This document shows, piece after piece, positions 16,605 to 24,166 of a stretch of DNA of 64,000 bases. The notes beneath the pieces are model-generated. The model had not been told where the DNA came from. It did not search any database and saw nothing but the letters and a program-made list of their open reading frames with translations. Location of the stretch: NCBI RefSeq assembly GCF_003331145.1, contig NZ_QLVE01000015.1, forward strand, positions 1 to 64,000, in the 5' to 3' direction. The DNA comes from Exiguobacterium sp. TNDT2. Its GTDB lineage: Bacteria > Bacillota > Bacilli > Exiguobacteriales > Exiguobacteriaceae. Every line of letters starts with the position of its first letter. Positions within the stretch are counted from its first letter, which is position 1. Position numbers and translations under genes: made by a program.

Positions 16605-17990
16605 ATGCTCGCACCAATCGAACAGTTGACCATTAAAGAGCTCATCCGTAAACAGCGTCGCTTCTTTCGCACGCAAGCGACCAAATCGCTCGCATTCCGC
16701 CTCAGCATGTTGACGTTTTTAAAAGAATCAATCAAATACCATGAAACCGAGATTCTCCAAGCATTGGAACAGGATTTGAACAAATCAGAACTCGACGCGT
16801 TCACGACGGAAATCGGTTTCGTCTATGATGAGATCACGCGGACGACGCGTGAGTTGAAACGTTGGATGCGTCCGAAACGTGTCCGTGGCGCCTCAATCCA
16901 TCTTGGGACGAAAAGTGAGGTCATGTATGAACCTTATGGCACGGTACTCGTGATCGCCCCGTGGAACTATCCGTTTCAATTGGCGATGGCGCCGCTCATT
17001 GGAGCGATCGCCGCAGGCAACACGGCCGTCGTGAAACCATCGGAATTGACACCGAACGTCGCTCGAATGATCACAAAAGTGCTCGAACGGGCGTTCACTG
17101 ACCGTTACGTCGTCAGCGTCGAAGGGGACAAAGAGGTTGCGACTGAACTGCTCGCAGAGAAGTGGGACCACATCTTTTTCACCGGATCGACACCGGTCGG
17201 GAAAATCGTCATGGAAGCGGCGGCGAAGCATTTGACGCCGGTCACGCTTGAACTCGGCGGGAAATCGCCGGCCATCGTCCATGAGGATGCGAAGATTGAC
17301 ATTGCGGCGAAGCGCATCGCCTGGGGAAAATGGATGAACGCCGGTCAGACGTGCGTCGCTCCGGACTATGTCCTCGTCCACGAATCAAAACGCGAGGCGT
17401 TCCTCGAAGCCATCAAACGCGAGGCGTTCACGATGTTCGGGAACGGCGTCGGGACGAAGCGGTTCACGCGTATCGTCAACGAGACGCACTTTGACCGCTT
17501 GAACGGATATTTGACGGAAGGCGACGTGTTCTTCGGCGGCCAGACGGACCGCAATCAATTGAAGATGGCCCCGACTGTGTTGACAGACATCGAAGAAGAC
17601 GCGAACGTCATGAAAGATGAGATTTTCGGACCGATTCTGCCAGTGCTCACGTATCGTCAACTCGACGAAGTGATTGACTTCGTCGCAGCGCGCCCGCATC
17701 CGCTCGCGCTCTATTTGTTCACTGAGACGAAAGCGGTGGAGCAGACGGTGATGAAGCATCTCACGTTTGGTGGAGGTTGTGTCAATGATGTGCTCATGCA
17801 TTTGACGAACCCGAACCTGCCGTTCGGTGGCGTCGGCGAGAGCGGGATGGGCTCGTATCATGGTCGCTACAGCTTCGAGACGTTCAGCCACGCCAAGTCG
17901 ATTTTGCGCAACACGACGAAATTTGATTTACCGGTTCGTTACCCGAACTTCAAAGGAGCCGAGAAGTTGATTCGACTCGTCTACCGGTGA
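16605..17990 (+). CDS. Aldehyde dehydrogenase (class 3 type)
   Basis: This 461-residue NAD(P)-dependent enzyme oxidises aldehydes to acids. The nucleophile is the Cys in NAGQTCVAPDYVL near residue 249 and the general-base Glu is in LELGGKSPAIV near 215. The cofactor segment ITGS-like is FFTGSTPVGKIV near 190. The short length, lacking the N-terminal extension of class 1/2 enzymes, and the hydrophobic-basic C-terminus fit class 3 (long-chain or aromatic aldehydes). GGGAGG lies before the ATG at 16605; an ATG 12 codons upstream lacks a site. A terminator follows directly. The natural substrate is unknown. Confidence 0.93.
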   Translation: MLAPIEQLTIKELIRKQRRFFRTQATKSLAFRLSMLTFLKESIKYHETEILQALEQDLNKSELDAFTTEIGFVYDEITRTTRELKRWMRPKRVRGASIHLGTKSEVMYEPYGTVLVIAPWNYPFQLAMAPLIGAIAAGNTAVVKPSELTPNVARMITKVLERAFTDRYVVSVEGDKEVATELLAEKWDHIFFTGSTPVGKIVMEAAAKHLTPVTLELGGKSPAIVHEDAKIDIAAKRIAWGKWMNAGQTCVAPDYVLVHESKREAFLEAIKREAFTMFGNGVGTKRFTRIVNETHFDRLNGYLTEGDVFFGGQTDRNQLKMAPTVLTDIEEDANVMKDEIFGPILPVLTYRQLDEVIDFVAARPHPLALYLFTETKAVEQTVMKHLTFGGGCVNDVLMHLTNPNLPFGGVGESGMGSYHGRYSFETFSHAKSILRNTTKFDLPVRYPNFKGAEKLIRLVYR

Positions 17991-17998
17991 TTGGATTA

Positions 17999-18027
17999 GA
18001 CTGCAGAGAGCCTGCAGTCTTTTTTTT
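17999..18027 (+). terminator. Intrinsic terminator after the aldehyde dehydrogenase
   Basis: GACTGCAG and CTGCAGTC form a perfect 8-bp stem followed by T8. Confidence 0.93.
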
Positions 18028-18049
18028 GTGAACGAAAAAATTAGAAGAT

Positions 18050-18102
18050 TGTTTGAAATGTCACATACTTTTATGAAAATATTCGATATCCTCCTGTATA
18101 AT
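18050..18102 (+). promoter_or_regulatory. fnr promoter region with a weak Fnr-like half-palindrome
   Basis: TATAAT at 18097-18102 is a good -10 without a matching -35. TGTTTGAAATGTCACA at 18050-18065 matches the Fnr box TGTGA-N6-TCACA at 8 of 10 fixed positions. Autoregulation is possible, but the left half is degenerate. Confidence 0.35.
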
Positions 18103-18163
18103 GAAGCCATATACCACGTACGAGGCCTGATCAGGCAAGAGACTAGTGGAGGGAGTAGACAAC

Positions 18164-18874
18164 ATGACGATCAAATGTGGGACGACCCAACCGAACAGCT
18201 TCGTTTTCTCACCAGAGACGAAACAGCTTTTATTCGAAATGATGACGTTTCAAGACTATTCAAAAGCGAGTATCGTTTGTTGGGAAGGCGAAAAATGCAG
18301 TAAATTCTTTTACTTGAAGAGCGGTACCGTCAAATTCACGAAGCTGACGAAAAAAGGGAGTTCGCTCATCATGTTCATATACGGCGCTGACGACTTCTTT
18401 GGAGAGTTCGACATCGACGAGGTGTTCCCGAGCTCGTATAGCATCGAGACGACCGAGGACAGTGTCATCGGGTGGATTTCGAAACAACAGATGGATGAGC
18501 TCGTGCGTCAAGATGCACAGCTGGCCACGGAGGTGTTGCGTTGGACATCGATGATGCGCAAACAGTCCGAGATGAAGTTGCGTGACTTGTTGCTCTATGG
18601 GAAGCCAGGGGCGCTCGCCTCGACGTTGCTTCGCATGGCGGCGATGCACGGTGTGGAGGAGCCAGAGGGGGTCACAGTTCCGACACATCCGTCAGATGGC
18701 GAACTCGGACAATTGATTGGTGCACCGCGCGAAACGGTCAATCGAATGATGAATCAGTGGCGTAAAGAAGGTGTGATCACGACGACCTCGACGTCGATGG
18801 TGTTGCATGACATCGATTTCCTAAAAGAGCTATGCTATTGCGAAGGCTGTCCCGCCGGAATTTGCCGGCTTTGA
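18164..18874 (+). CDS. fnr: Oxygen-sensing Fnr regulator with C-terminal iron-sulfur cysteines
   Basis: This 236-residue Crp/Fnr-family factor has an N-terminal cyclic-nucleotide-like beta-roll (about 15-120), a dimer helix, and a winged helix-turn-helix with recognition helix GAPRETVNRMMNQWRKEG near 190-207. The C-terminus carries Cys224, Cys226, Cys229 and Cys234; the CEGCPAGIC part has the C-x2-C-x4-C spacing of the Bacillus-type Fnr, whose [4Fe-4S] cluster is C-terminal, unlike the N-terminal cluster of E. coli FNR. GGAGGGAG precedes the ATG at 18164. It is transcribed alone and lies just upstream of the ba3 oxidase genes, whose promoter carries a matching box. Confidence 0.93.
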   Translation: MTIKCGTTQPNSFVFSPETKQLLFEMMTFQDYSKASIVCWEGEKCSKFFYLKSGTVKFTKLTKKGSSLIMFIYGADDFFGEFDIDEVFPSSYSIETTEDSVIGWISKQQMDELVRQDAQLATEVLRWTSMMRKQSEMKLRDLLLYGKPGALASTLLRMAAMHGVEEPEGVTVPTHPSDGELGQLIGAPRETVNRMMNQWRKEGVITTTSTSMVLHDIDFLKELCYCEGCPAGICRL

Positions 18875-18930
18875 GTTTGCGTTCATAAGCATTGAAAAAC
18901 GCGCGGCGTCACAACATGAGCACATGAACA

Positions 18931-18970
18931 GGTGATTGGACCGACTAATGTCGGAGCGATTGCCTTTTTG
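18931..18970 (+). terminator. Intrinsic terminator after fnr
   Basis: A two-part stem (GGTGATTG with CGATTGCC, and an inner CCGAC/GTCGG) is followed by T5. The outer stem needs G-T pairs. Confidence 0.65.
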
Positions 18971-19040
18971 TATGCCTTTTTTCGAAATGTGAACTTTATG
19001 TGTGGAAACTACGCAAATTTGATGTGATTGTCACTTTTGA

Positions 19041-19056
19041 AGTGACAAATGTCACA
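19041..19056. promoter_or_regulatory. Fnr box before the ba3 oxidase operon
   Basis: AGTGACAAATGTCACA matches TGTGA-N6-TCACA at 9 of 10 fixed positions. With the -10 TACAAT at 19079-19084 the box is centred near -42, the class II activator position, and there is no good -35. An overlapping perfect inverted repeat TTGTCACTT-TTG-AAGTGACAA covers 19029-19049. Confidence 0.7.
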
Positions 19057-19078
19057 TATTAATCAGTGCCCCTTTTCA

Positions 19079-19084
19079 TACAAT
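19079..19084 (+). promoter_or_regulatory. Predicted -10 element of the ba3 oxidase operon
   Basis: TACAAT, 35 bases before the first start codon and correctly spaced from the Fnr box for activation. No recognisable -35 lies 17 bases upstream. Confidence 0.5.
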
Positions 19085-19118
19085 AAAAGTGGAAATCAAA
19101 GGGAAAGGGGTCCTTCAC

Positions 19119-19238
19119 GTGGAGAAAAACGATGGACAAGAACCGAACTTAAAAGGCACGTTCACATCGGTCATGATTGTCGCTGGCGTCATCATTGCCA
19201 TGTGGTCGTCAGTCTTTTACTTATTTGTGACACGATAA
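19119..19238 (+). CDS. cbaD: ba3-type cytochrome c oxidase subunit IIa (39 residues)
   Basis: This tiny gene starts with GTG, eight bases after AAAGGGG, and encodes 39 residues: a polar N-terminus (EKNDGQEPNLKG) and one membrane helix (about 17-36) ending in VTR. Size, single helix and position just before subunit II match subunit IIa of Thermus-type ba3 oxidases, where it fills the place of a missing second helix of subunit II. It ends 22 bases before subunit II. The gene is easily missed by automated length cut-offs. The family call is from context and topology. Confidence 0.8.
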   Translation: MEKNDGQEPNLKGTFTSVMIVAGVIIAMWSSVFYLFVTR

Positions 19239-19260
19239 CGAGCAAGAGGAGGGAAGCACG

Positions 19261-19731
19261 ATGCATATTCATAAACTTGAAAAGTATTGGTTAGTATTCG
19301 GCATCATTTTATTAGGTGTGTTTTTAACCGTGCTCGGTATCTCTGCGTTTGCGGCAGGGAATCAACCGGCTTCGGACGCCGATTTGATCGACCCGTCAAA
19401 AGTGCATCAAACCGCGCCGTTCGACAAACCGGGACTTCATAAAATCGGTGACAACGAGTATGAGCTCGTCATGGTCGCCCAAGCGTTCACGTTCACGCCG
19501 GGCAATGTGGAAATTCCAAAAGGTGCAAAAGTCACATTTCTCGTCACCTCACCGGACGTCGTCCACGGGTTCCAATTGACGGGGACTCCGGTCAACATGA
19601 TGGTCGTACCCGGCCACATCAACTCGCTCACGTATACGTTTGACGAGGCAGGCGAGTTCTTGATTCTGTGTAACGAATATTGTGGGACCGGCCATCATAT
19701 GATGGCGACAAAAATTAAGGTGGTGGACTAA
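19261..19731 (+). CDS. cbaB: ba3-type cytochrome c oxidase subunit II (CuA)
   Basis: This 156-residue subunit has one N-terminal membrane anchor (about 10-32) and an external cupredoxin domain that takes electrons from cytochrome c. CuA ligands are visible: His102 in VVHGFQL, Cys137 and Cys141 in CNEYCGTGHHMM, His145 and Met148. A single helix and short length separate it from the two-helix aa3-type subunit II. It lies between subunit IIa and subunit I with its stop directly adjacent to the next start. Expression is probably controlled by Fnr through the upstream box. Confidence 0.95.
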   Translation: MHIHKLEKYWLVFGIILLGVFLTVLGISAFAAGNQPASDADLIDPSKVHQTAPFDKPGLHKIGDNEYELVMVAQAFTFTPGNVEIPKGAKVTFLVTSPDVVHGFQLTGTPVNMMVVPGHINSLTYTFDEAGEFLILCNEYCGTGHHMMATKIKVVD

Positions 19732-21417
19732 ATGAATGACGTAGCCTCAAAACTAAAGCAATGGGAGATGGAACGCGGCGTACCGGTACCGAGTATCGGG
19801 GCCAAAGAAGCGCGCCTCGCCTATGCCCATGTCGTCATCTCGGTCCTAGCCGTCTTGATCGGCGGTTTGGCTGGACTCATGCAGACGCTTATCCGGACGG
19901 GTGTCATCCCGGAAGTGTTCGGCTATTATCAACTGTTGACCGCGCACGGCATCATGCTCGGTCTCGTCTTCACGACGATGTTCATCATCGGTCTGCTTTA
20001 CGCGCTCCTCGCCAAGTCGTTCGGACGTTTTGAGTCGTTCCCGACCCGGGTCGCCTGGCTCGGATTTTGGATGATCATCGCCGGAGCCGTGCTGGTCACG
20101 ATCATGGTACTCGCCAATAAAGCGACCGTTTTGTATACGTTCTATGCGCCGCTCATGGCCGATCCGGTGTTCTATATCGGCCTCGTCTTGTTCGTCGTCG
20201 GCACATGGTTGTCTGCGTTCGCCATGTTCCGCATGTATGCAGACTATAAACGGGAGAACCCAGGTGTTCACCCGCCGCTTCCGGCGTATATGAGTGTCAT
20301 GACGATGCTCTTATGGGTCATCGCTACGCTCGGTGTCGCCGGGACGATTTTGTTCCAGCTGCTACCGCTCTCGCTCGGATGGAAAGATACGGTCGGGATC
20401 GAGTTGTCACGGACGTTGTTCTGGTACTTCGGGCACCCGCTCGTCTATTTCTGGCTCATGCCGGCCTATATCGTCTGGTATACGGTCGTGCCGAAAGTCA
20501 TCGGCGGAAAGATTTTCTCAGATGCACTCGCCCGGATGGTGTTCCTCTTGTTCCTCTTATTCTCGTTCCCGGTCGGTTTCCACCACCAATTGACAGAGCC
20601 GGGAATTGAGCCGTTTTGGAAGTTCGTTCAAGTCATCTTGACGTTCCTCGTCGTCATCCCGTCGTTTATGACGGCATTCTCGCTGTTTGCGACGTTCGAA
20701 CTTCGCGGTCGTGCCCTCGGTGCTCGCGGGTTATTCGGTTGGGTCAAGAAGATGCCATATGGGGATGTCCGTTTCCTCGCGCCGTTCGTCGGGATGTTGT
20801 TCTTCATTCCAGCCGGGGCCGGTGGGATCATCAACGCGTCGCACCAATTGAACGCCATGGTCCACAACACGCTCTGGGTCACAGGTCACTTCCATATCAC
20901 GGTCGGTACGGCAGTCGCGTTGACGTTCTTCGGGACGGCGTATTGGCTCGTACCGGTACTGCGCGGTCGTACTCTCACGAAATCGATGAACCGACTCGGA
21001 TTGATTCAAACGGGAACGTGGGCGTTCGGGATGTCAATCATGTCTTACGCGATGCATATCTCAGGCCTTCAAGGTAACCCGCGTCGGACCGGTCCGGCGA
21101 CGTACTTCTCCGACGCACTCACGCGCGAATGGATTCCATACCATATCGCTATGGCGATCGGCGGGACGATCCTGTTGATCTCGGTCCTCATCTTCGTCTA
21201 TTCGATGTTCAATTTGTCGTTCCTCGCGCCGAAAGGAGAAGAAGAGTTTCCGCTCGCTGAGACGGAAGAGGCGGCGATGGAGACGCCACGTTTCTTCGAG
21301 AATTGGAAGCTATGGATCACTGTCACGTTCGTATTGATCGCGTTCGCCTATACGATCCCGATTTGGCACTTGATTGAAAGTGCGCCTCCGGGAGCGAAAG
21401 GTTGGGTGCTCTGGTAA
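19732..21417 (+). CDS. cbaA: ba3-type cytochrome c oxidase subunit I
   Basis: This 561-residue heme-copper oxidase catalytic subunit reduces oxygen to water and pumps protons. It has about 13 helices. The low-spin heme ligand lies in TAHGIMLG; the CuB ligands are in FGHPLVYFWLMPAYIVWY and HHQLTEPG; the heme ligands are in VTGHFHITVGTAVAL. Tyr in the HPLVYFW segment matches the covalent His-Tyr of the active site. The family (B-type) has high oxygen affinity, suited to low oxygen. The ATG follows the subunit II stop with no gap. A strong terminator follows. Confidence 0.96.
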   Translation: MNDVASKLKQWEMERGVPVPSIGAKEARLAYAHVVISVLAVLIGGLAGLMQTLIRTGVIPEVFGYYQLLTAHGIMLGLVFTTMFIIGLLYALLAKSFGRFESFPTRVAWLGFWMIIAGAVLVTIMVLANKATVLYTFYAPLMADPVFYIGLVLFVVGTWLSAFAMFRMYADYKRENPGVHPPLPAYMSVMTMLLWVIATLGVAGTILFQLLPLSLGWKDTVGIELSRTLFWYFGHPLVYFWLMPAYIVWYTVVPKVIGGKIFSDALARMVFLLFLLFSFPVGFHHQLTEPGIEPFWKFVQVILTFLVVIPSFMTAFSLFATFELRGRALGARGLFGWVKKMPYGDVRFLAPFVGMLFFIPAGAGGIINASHQLNAMVHNTLWVTGHFHITVGTAVALTFFGTAYWLVPVLRGRTLTKSMNRLGLIQTGTWAFGMSIMSYAMHISGLQGNPRRTGPATYFSDALTREWIPYHIAMAIGGTILLISVLIFVYSMFNLSFLAPKGEEEFPLAETEEAAMETPRFFENWKLWITVTFVLIAFAYTIPIWHLIESAPPGAKGWVLW

Positions 21418-21422
21418 ACTGA

Positions 21423-21455
21423 AGTCAGCCCTGTGTTTTAGGGCTGACTTTTTTT
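21423..21455 (+). terminator. Intrinsic terminator after the ba3 oxidase operon
   Basis: AGTCAGCCCT pairs with AGGGCTGACT across a 7-base loop, then T7. Confidence 0.93.
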
Positions 21456-21496
21456 GTAGGCAGGAGATGAGGAAATGGGCACTTTACATTTATTCG

Positions 21497-21526
21497 AAAA
21501 AGAGGCAGCGCGCGCTGCCTCTTTTT
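21497..21526 (-). terminator. Terminator of the 21.5-23.3 kb minus-strand pair
   Basis: A near-perfect palindrome, AAAAAGAGGCAGCG with its complement, ends in runs of A and T on both sides. The stop codon of the minus-strand gene lies at its edge. Confidence 0.88.
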
Positions 21527-22166
21527 ACGTAATCGGTTTTGGGATGATGACCCCTTCTTCTAAATCGAGTAACATGTCGATCAGTTCCGCACAAAACTCG
21601 GGGAACTGGTCGAGGAACGCTCCTGGACCGACCTCATCGGTGAAGTCGATATACAGGTCTGAAACGTTACCGGCCATTTTCGCCGGGAGGGCGAGGAATG
21701 CCGACCCGAAGCGCCAGTTGCCGCGGATATCGAGCAATTTGCCGAGCATCACATCGCCCGGTTCACGAGCCTCCGGAAGCATCACTTTGTAAATCTCTTT
21801 CGTCTCCCAGTCGCGTAAACCGTCCTCGGTCACTTCGAAGACCGAGCAGCGCGGGACCGCCAAGCCCCGAAGCGCGTGATAGAGGGCGGGGGACATGTCG
21901 GCCTTATGGTCCGCCAAGTAGCGGCCGTGCGGCGTCATCCCGTCTTCGTCCGTCTCGAAGAAGACGGCCCAGTCGATGAATAAGTCACGGAATAGCTCCG
22001 CGTCTTTCAAGTGCCACGTGCCTTCCGAGGCGATTTCTTGTATATAGTTCGTCCATTGCGTGCTGCGCGCGAGCGCGGCTTGCTCATATAACTTTTTCAG
22101 CTCGGCCAGCAATTCGGACTCTTCTACGAGCAAAGGGAATGGAATTACTTTCCGGTCTTTTTTCAT
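21525..22166 (-). CDS. Conserved-looking hypothetical protein, 213 residues
   Basis: I do not recognise this family. The protein is soluble and acidic with no signal or membrane segment. It is Trp- and Phe-containing in the middle (LFRDLFIDWAVFFETDEDGMTPHGRYLA), and its last third is rich in Leu, Asp and Phe (LYIDFTDEVGPGAFLDQFPEF, ending EEGVIIPKPIT). The start overlaps the stop of the RNA helicase gene upstream by 4 bases (ATGA), so the two are translationally coupled; a link to RNA metabolism is possible from that alone. It is a real gene by its coupling, frame composition and terminator. Confidence 0.75.
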   Translation of the reverse strand: MKKDRKVIPFPLLVEESELLAELKKLYEQAALARSTQWTNYIQEIASEGTWHLKDAELFRDLFIDWAVFFETDEDGMTPHGRYLADHKADMSPALYHALRGLAVPRCSVFEVTEDGLRDWETKEIYKVMLPEAREPGDVMLGKLLDIRGNWRFGSAFLALPAKMAGNVSDLYIDFTDEVGPGAFLDQFPEFCAELIDMLLDLEEGVIIPKPIT

Positions 22167-23329
22167 CGCCGTGGTCCTCGTTTGTTCTCAGGACGCTTGA
22201 CGACCGGCGGTTTATCCTCGATTCGTTTCTCGATGACGTCACCACGGTAAATCTCGAGTTCTTTCAATTCGACGCCGAGTTGACGGGCGAACGATTTCAA
22301 ATGGGTCAAATCTTCATCCGTCACGAGCGAGAGGACCGTCCCAGCCGCATTGCCGCGTGCCGTCCGGCCTGAGCGGTGAATAAAGTCATCGATTGATTCT
22401 GGCAAGTCGAAGTGGACGACGTGCGTCACTTCCTCGATATCGAGACCACGGGCTGCGAGGCCAGTCGTGATGAGGAGCGGGTAGTCGCCTTTGCGGAACT
22501 CACGAAGTGTTTCGACACGTTCGCGCTTTCCTTTCAAGCTGTCGAGCATGCGATAGTTCACTTTCATCTTGTCGAGCTCGCCTTTCAACGGTGGCAAGAA
22601 CGACCGGTTGTTGATGAAAGCGAGCGCTTTGACGTTGTCGACGTGCGACAGGCGGCGGAGCAACTCTGGTTTATACCGGCGCGTCGTCAACATGTAGCCA
22701 TAGGTGACTTGTGCGCTTACCGCCCGCTCGATTTTCACGTGGGCCGGTTCGTTCAAGAATGGGGCAGCCCAAGCTTGAAGCGTGTCTGTGAGTGTCGCCG
22801 AGACGAGGGCGATTTGATGTTCATGCGCCGTGTGCTTGATGATCCGTTCGGCAGATTCTGTCAAACCGCTATCGATAATTTGGTCGGCTTCGTCGAGAAC
22901 GATTGTATGCGTCTCGTGAAGTTTTAACTTTTTCTTTTCAATGAGTTCGACGAGTCGGCCCGGTGTCCCGACAATTAAATGAGGTTTTTTCTTCAAGCGA
23001 TCGATTTGACGTTTCAACTCGACGCCACCGATGAACGAAGCGATGCGGACGTCACCTTTCTCGGTGAAGCGTTGCGCGACCGTTTGAATCTGCATGACGA
23101 GTTCACGCGTCGGCGCGACGATGACGACTTGGATGCGATCGTTCGAAGCGTCGATTTTTTCGATGGCGGGTAATAAGTAAGCAAGCGTCTTCCCGGTACC
23201 TGTCGGCGCTTCAATCGTGACGTCTTTTCCGTCAAGAAGAAGCGGGAAGGCTTCAGCTTGGACCGGCATTGGTTCAGTAAAGCCAAGGCGATCCCAGGCT
23301 TCGTTAATAAATGGTTTTGTAAAATTCAT
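22163..23329 (-). CDS. DEAD-box RNA helicase, short YfmL-like type
   Basis: This 388-residue helicase has the core motifs in order: Q motif F..TEPMPVQ, motif I APTGTGKT near 43, PTREL near 75, GG and TPGR, motif II DEAD in LDEADQII near 148, SAT near 180, and motifs V and VI TGLAARGLDIEEV and HRSGRTARG near 320-345. There is almost no C-terminal extension beyond a basic tail (KRPENKRGPRR), as in Bacillus YfmL, which acts in ribosome assembly. GGAGAA precedes the ATG. It is the first gene of a two-gene unit with the 213-residue hypothetical protein. Confidence 0.92.
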   Translation of the reverse strand: MNFTKPFINEAWDRLGFTEPMPVQAEAFPLLLDGKDVTIEAPTGTGKTLAYLLPAIEKIDASNDRIQVVIVAPTRELVMQIQTVAQRFTEKGDVRIASFIGGVELKRQIDRLKKKPHLIVGTPGRLVELIEKKKLKLHETHTIVLDEADQIIDSGLTESAERIIKHTAHEHQIALVSATLTDTLQAWAAPFLNEPAHVKIERAVSAQVTYGYMLTTRRYKPELLRRLSHVDNVKALAFINNRSFLPPLKGELDKMKVNYRMLDSLKGKRERVETLREFRKGDYPLLITTGLAARGLDIEEVTHVVHFDLPESIDDFIHRSGRTARGNAAGTVLSLVTDEDLTHLKSFARQLGVELKELEIYRGDVIEKRIEDKPPVVKRPENKRGPRR

Positions 23330-23352
23330 ATCAATTCTCCTTATCGTGGGGC

Positions 23353-23380
23353 AAAAACAAAGGAAGCATAAGTGCTCCCT
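23353..23380 (-). terminator. Intrinsic terminator after the 140-residue gene (minus strand)
   Basis: On the minus strand AGGGAGCA pairs with TGCTTCCT around CTTA, followed by TTTGTTTTT. Confidence 0.75.
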
Positions 23381-23383
23381 GTC

Positions 23384-23806
23384 TTAGATATAGCGAACAT
23401 GTTCAGTATCTTGGTCGAATGAAGAACGGAGTGTCTGTGTGAACGTCTGTCCGTCCTCGATGAGTTTGATGTGCACATCGATCTGGTCAGCCGACGCCTC
23501 GACGCCTTCGACGGTGAAGCCTTGATACACACGATACTGCAATTCTTTCGTCAACCGTTCGTATGAAGCGAGCTCTGGATACGTCGCTGCCACGTCAATC
23601 GGGCGCGAGATGAGAGCGAAGAGCAAGTGATCGCGGTAGTCGATGAAATCCTCGTTTTCGATGTCGTCGTCAAACCGAATCCAAAAACCTGCGTCTTCAA
23701 ATTCTGTGATGAATCCGTCACGTTGTTCACCGTTTTCCTCTACTTTAAGAGAGATGCGGTCACCGGTCTTTAAGTCGTGAGCGGCTGTCAATAATTCGTA
23801 CGTCAT
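23384..23806 (-). CDS. Hypothetical protein, 140 residues
   Basis: I do not recognise this protein. It is soluble, acidic and mostly beta-strand by pattern. The N-terminal half (LKTGDRISLKVEENGEQRDGFITEF then GFWIRFDDDIENEDFIDYRDHLL) alternates like a small beta-barrel; the C-terminal half (VDVHIKLI, FTQTLRSSFDQD) is similar. AAGGGG lies before the ATG and a terminator follows, so it is a single-gene unit. It sits between the helicase pair and the divergent pflB promoter region, with no functional clue from neighbours. Confidence 0.75.
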   Translation of the reverse strand: MTYELLTAAHDLKTGDRISLKVEENGEQRDGFITEFEDAGFWIRFDDDIENEDFIDYRDHLLFALISRPIDVAATYPELASYERLTKELQYRVYQGFTVEGVEASADQIDVHIKLIEDGQTFTQTLRSSFDQDTEHVRYI

Positions 23807-23888
23807 GGGAAGAACCCCTTCCTCTTCTACAATGTTCTGCCTTCATTGTGTCCGATATAAGGCAAAAATTCAAGTTCTATCCCCGAGG

Positions 23889-23904
23889 TGTGAGGTACAT
23901 CACT
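23889..23904. promoter_or_regulatory. Fnr box upstream of pflB (distal)
   Basis: TGTGAGGTACATCACT is an exact match to the Bacillus Fnr pattern TGTGA-N6-TCACT as I remember it. TATAAT follows at 23915-23920, so the box would be centred near -30 if that is the -10, an unusual place for an activator. It lies 263 bases before pflB. Confidence 0.6.
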
Positions 23905-24019
23905 CTAAAAACTGTATAATTCGTCACAACCGATTTAAAATGATACAGAAATGAGTTAAATCCTGGCACAACAAGACTTATCTGTTTCAGAAGGAAGAGT
24001 GTTTGCATTATAACAGTAT

Positions 24020-24033
24020 TCGAAGCGCTTACA
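24020..24033. promoter_or_regulatory. cre-like site upstream of pflB
   Basis: TCGAAGCGCTTACA fits the cre pattern with one mismatch at position 2. It lies 133 bases before the start codon. Confidence 0.45.
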
Positions 24034-24062
24034 AAAACGGCTTTATGCCAATGTTCATGAGA

Positions 24063-24080
24063 TTGTTACAACTTTCACAA
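24063..24080. promoter_or_regulatory. Rex- or Fnr-like operator upstream of pflB (proximal)
   Basis: TTGTTACAACTTTCACAA matches the Rex pattern TTGTGAA-N4-TTCACAA at 12 of 14 fixed positions, and its core matches TGTGA-N6-TCACA at 9 of 10. Sequence alone cannot say which redox regulator binds. The pflB start is 86 bases downstream. Confidence 0.55.
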
Positions 24081-24166
24081 GAATGTAAAACAAAATGTTC
24101 ACGTTTTCACGTACACTCAACTTATAGAAAGCACGCAGTTATCTCAACTATGAGGAGTGACCCAAA

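Noticed and set aside
18028-18303. 91-codon frame overlapping the fnr promoter and start
   Set aside because: It covers the -10 element and the fnr start, and its sequence shows no fold pattern.
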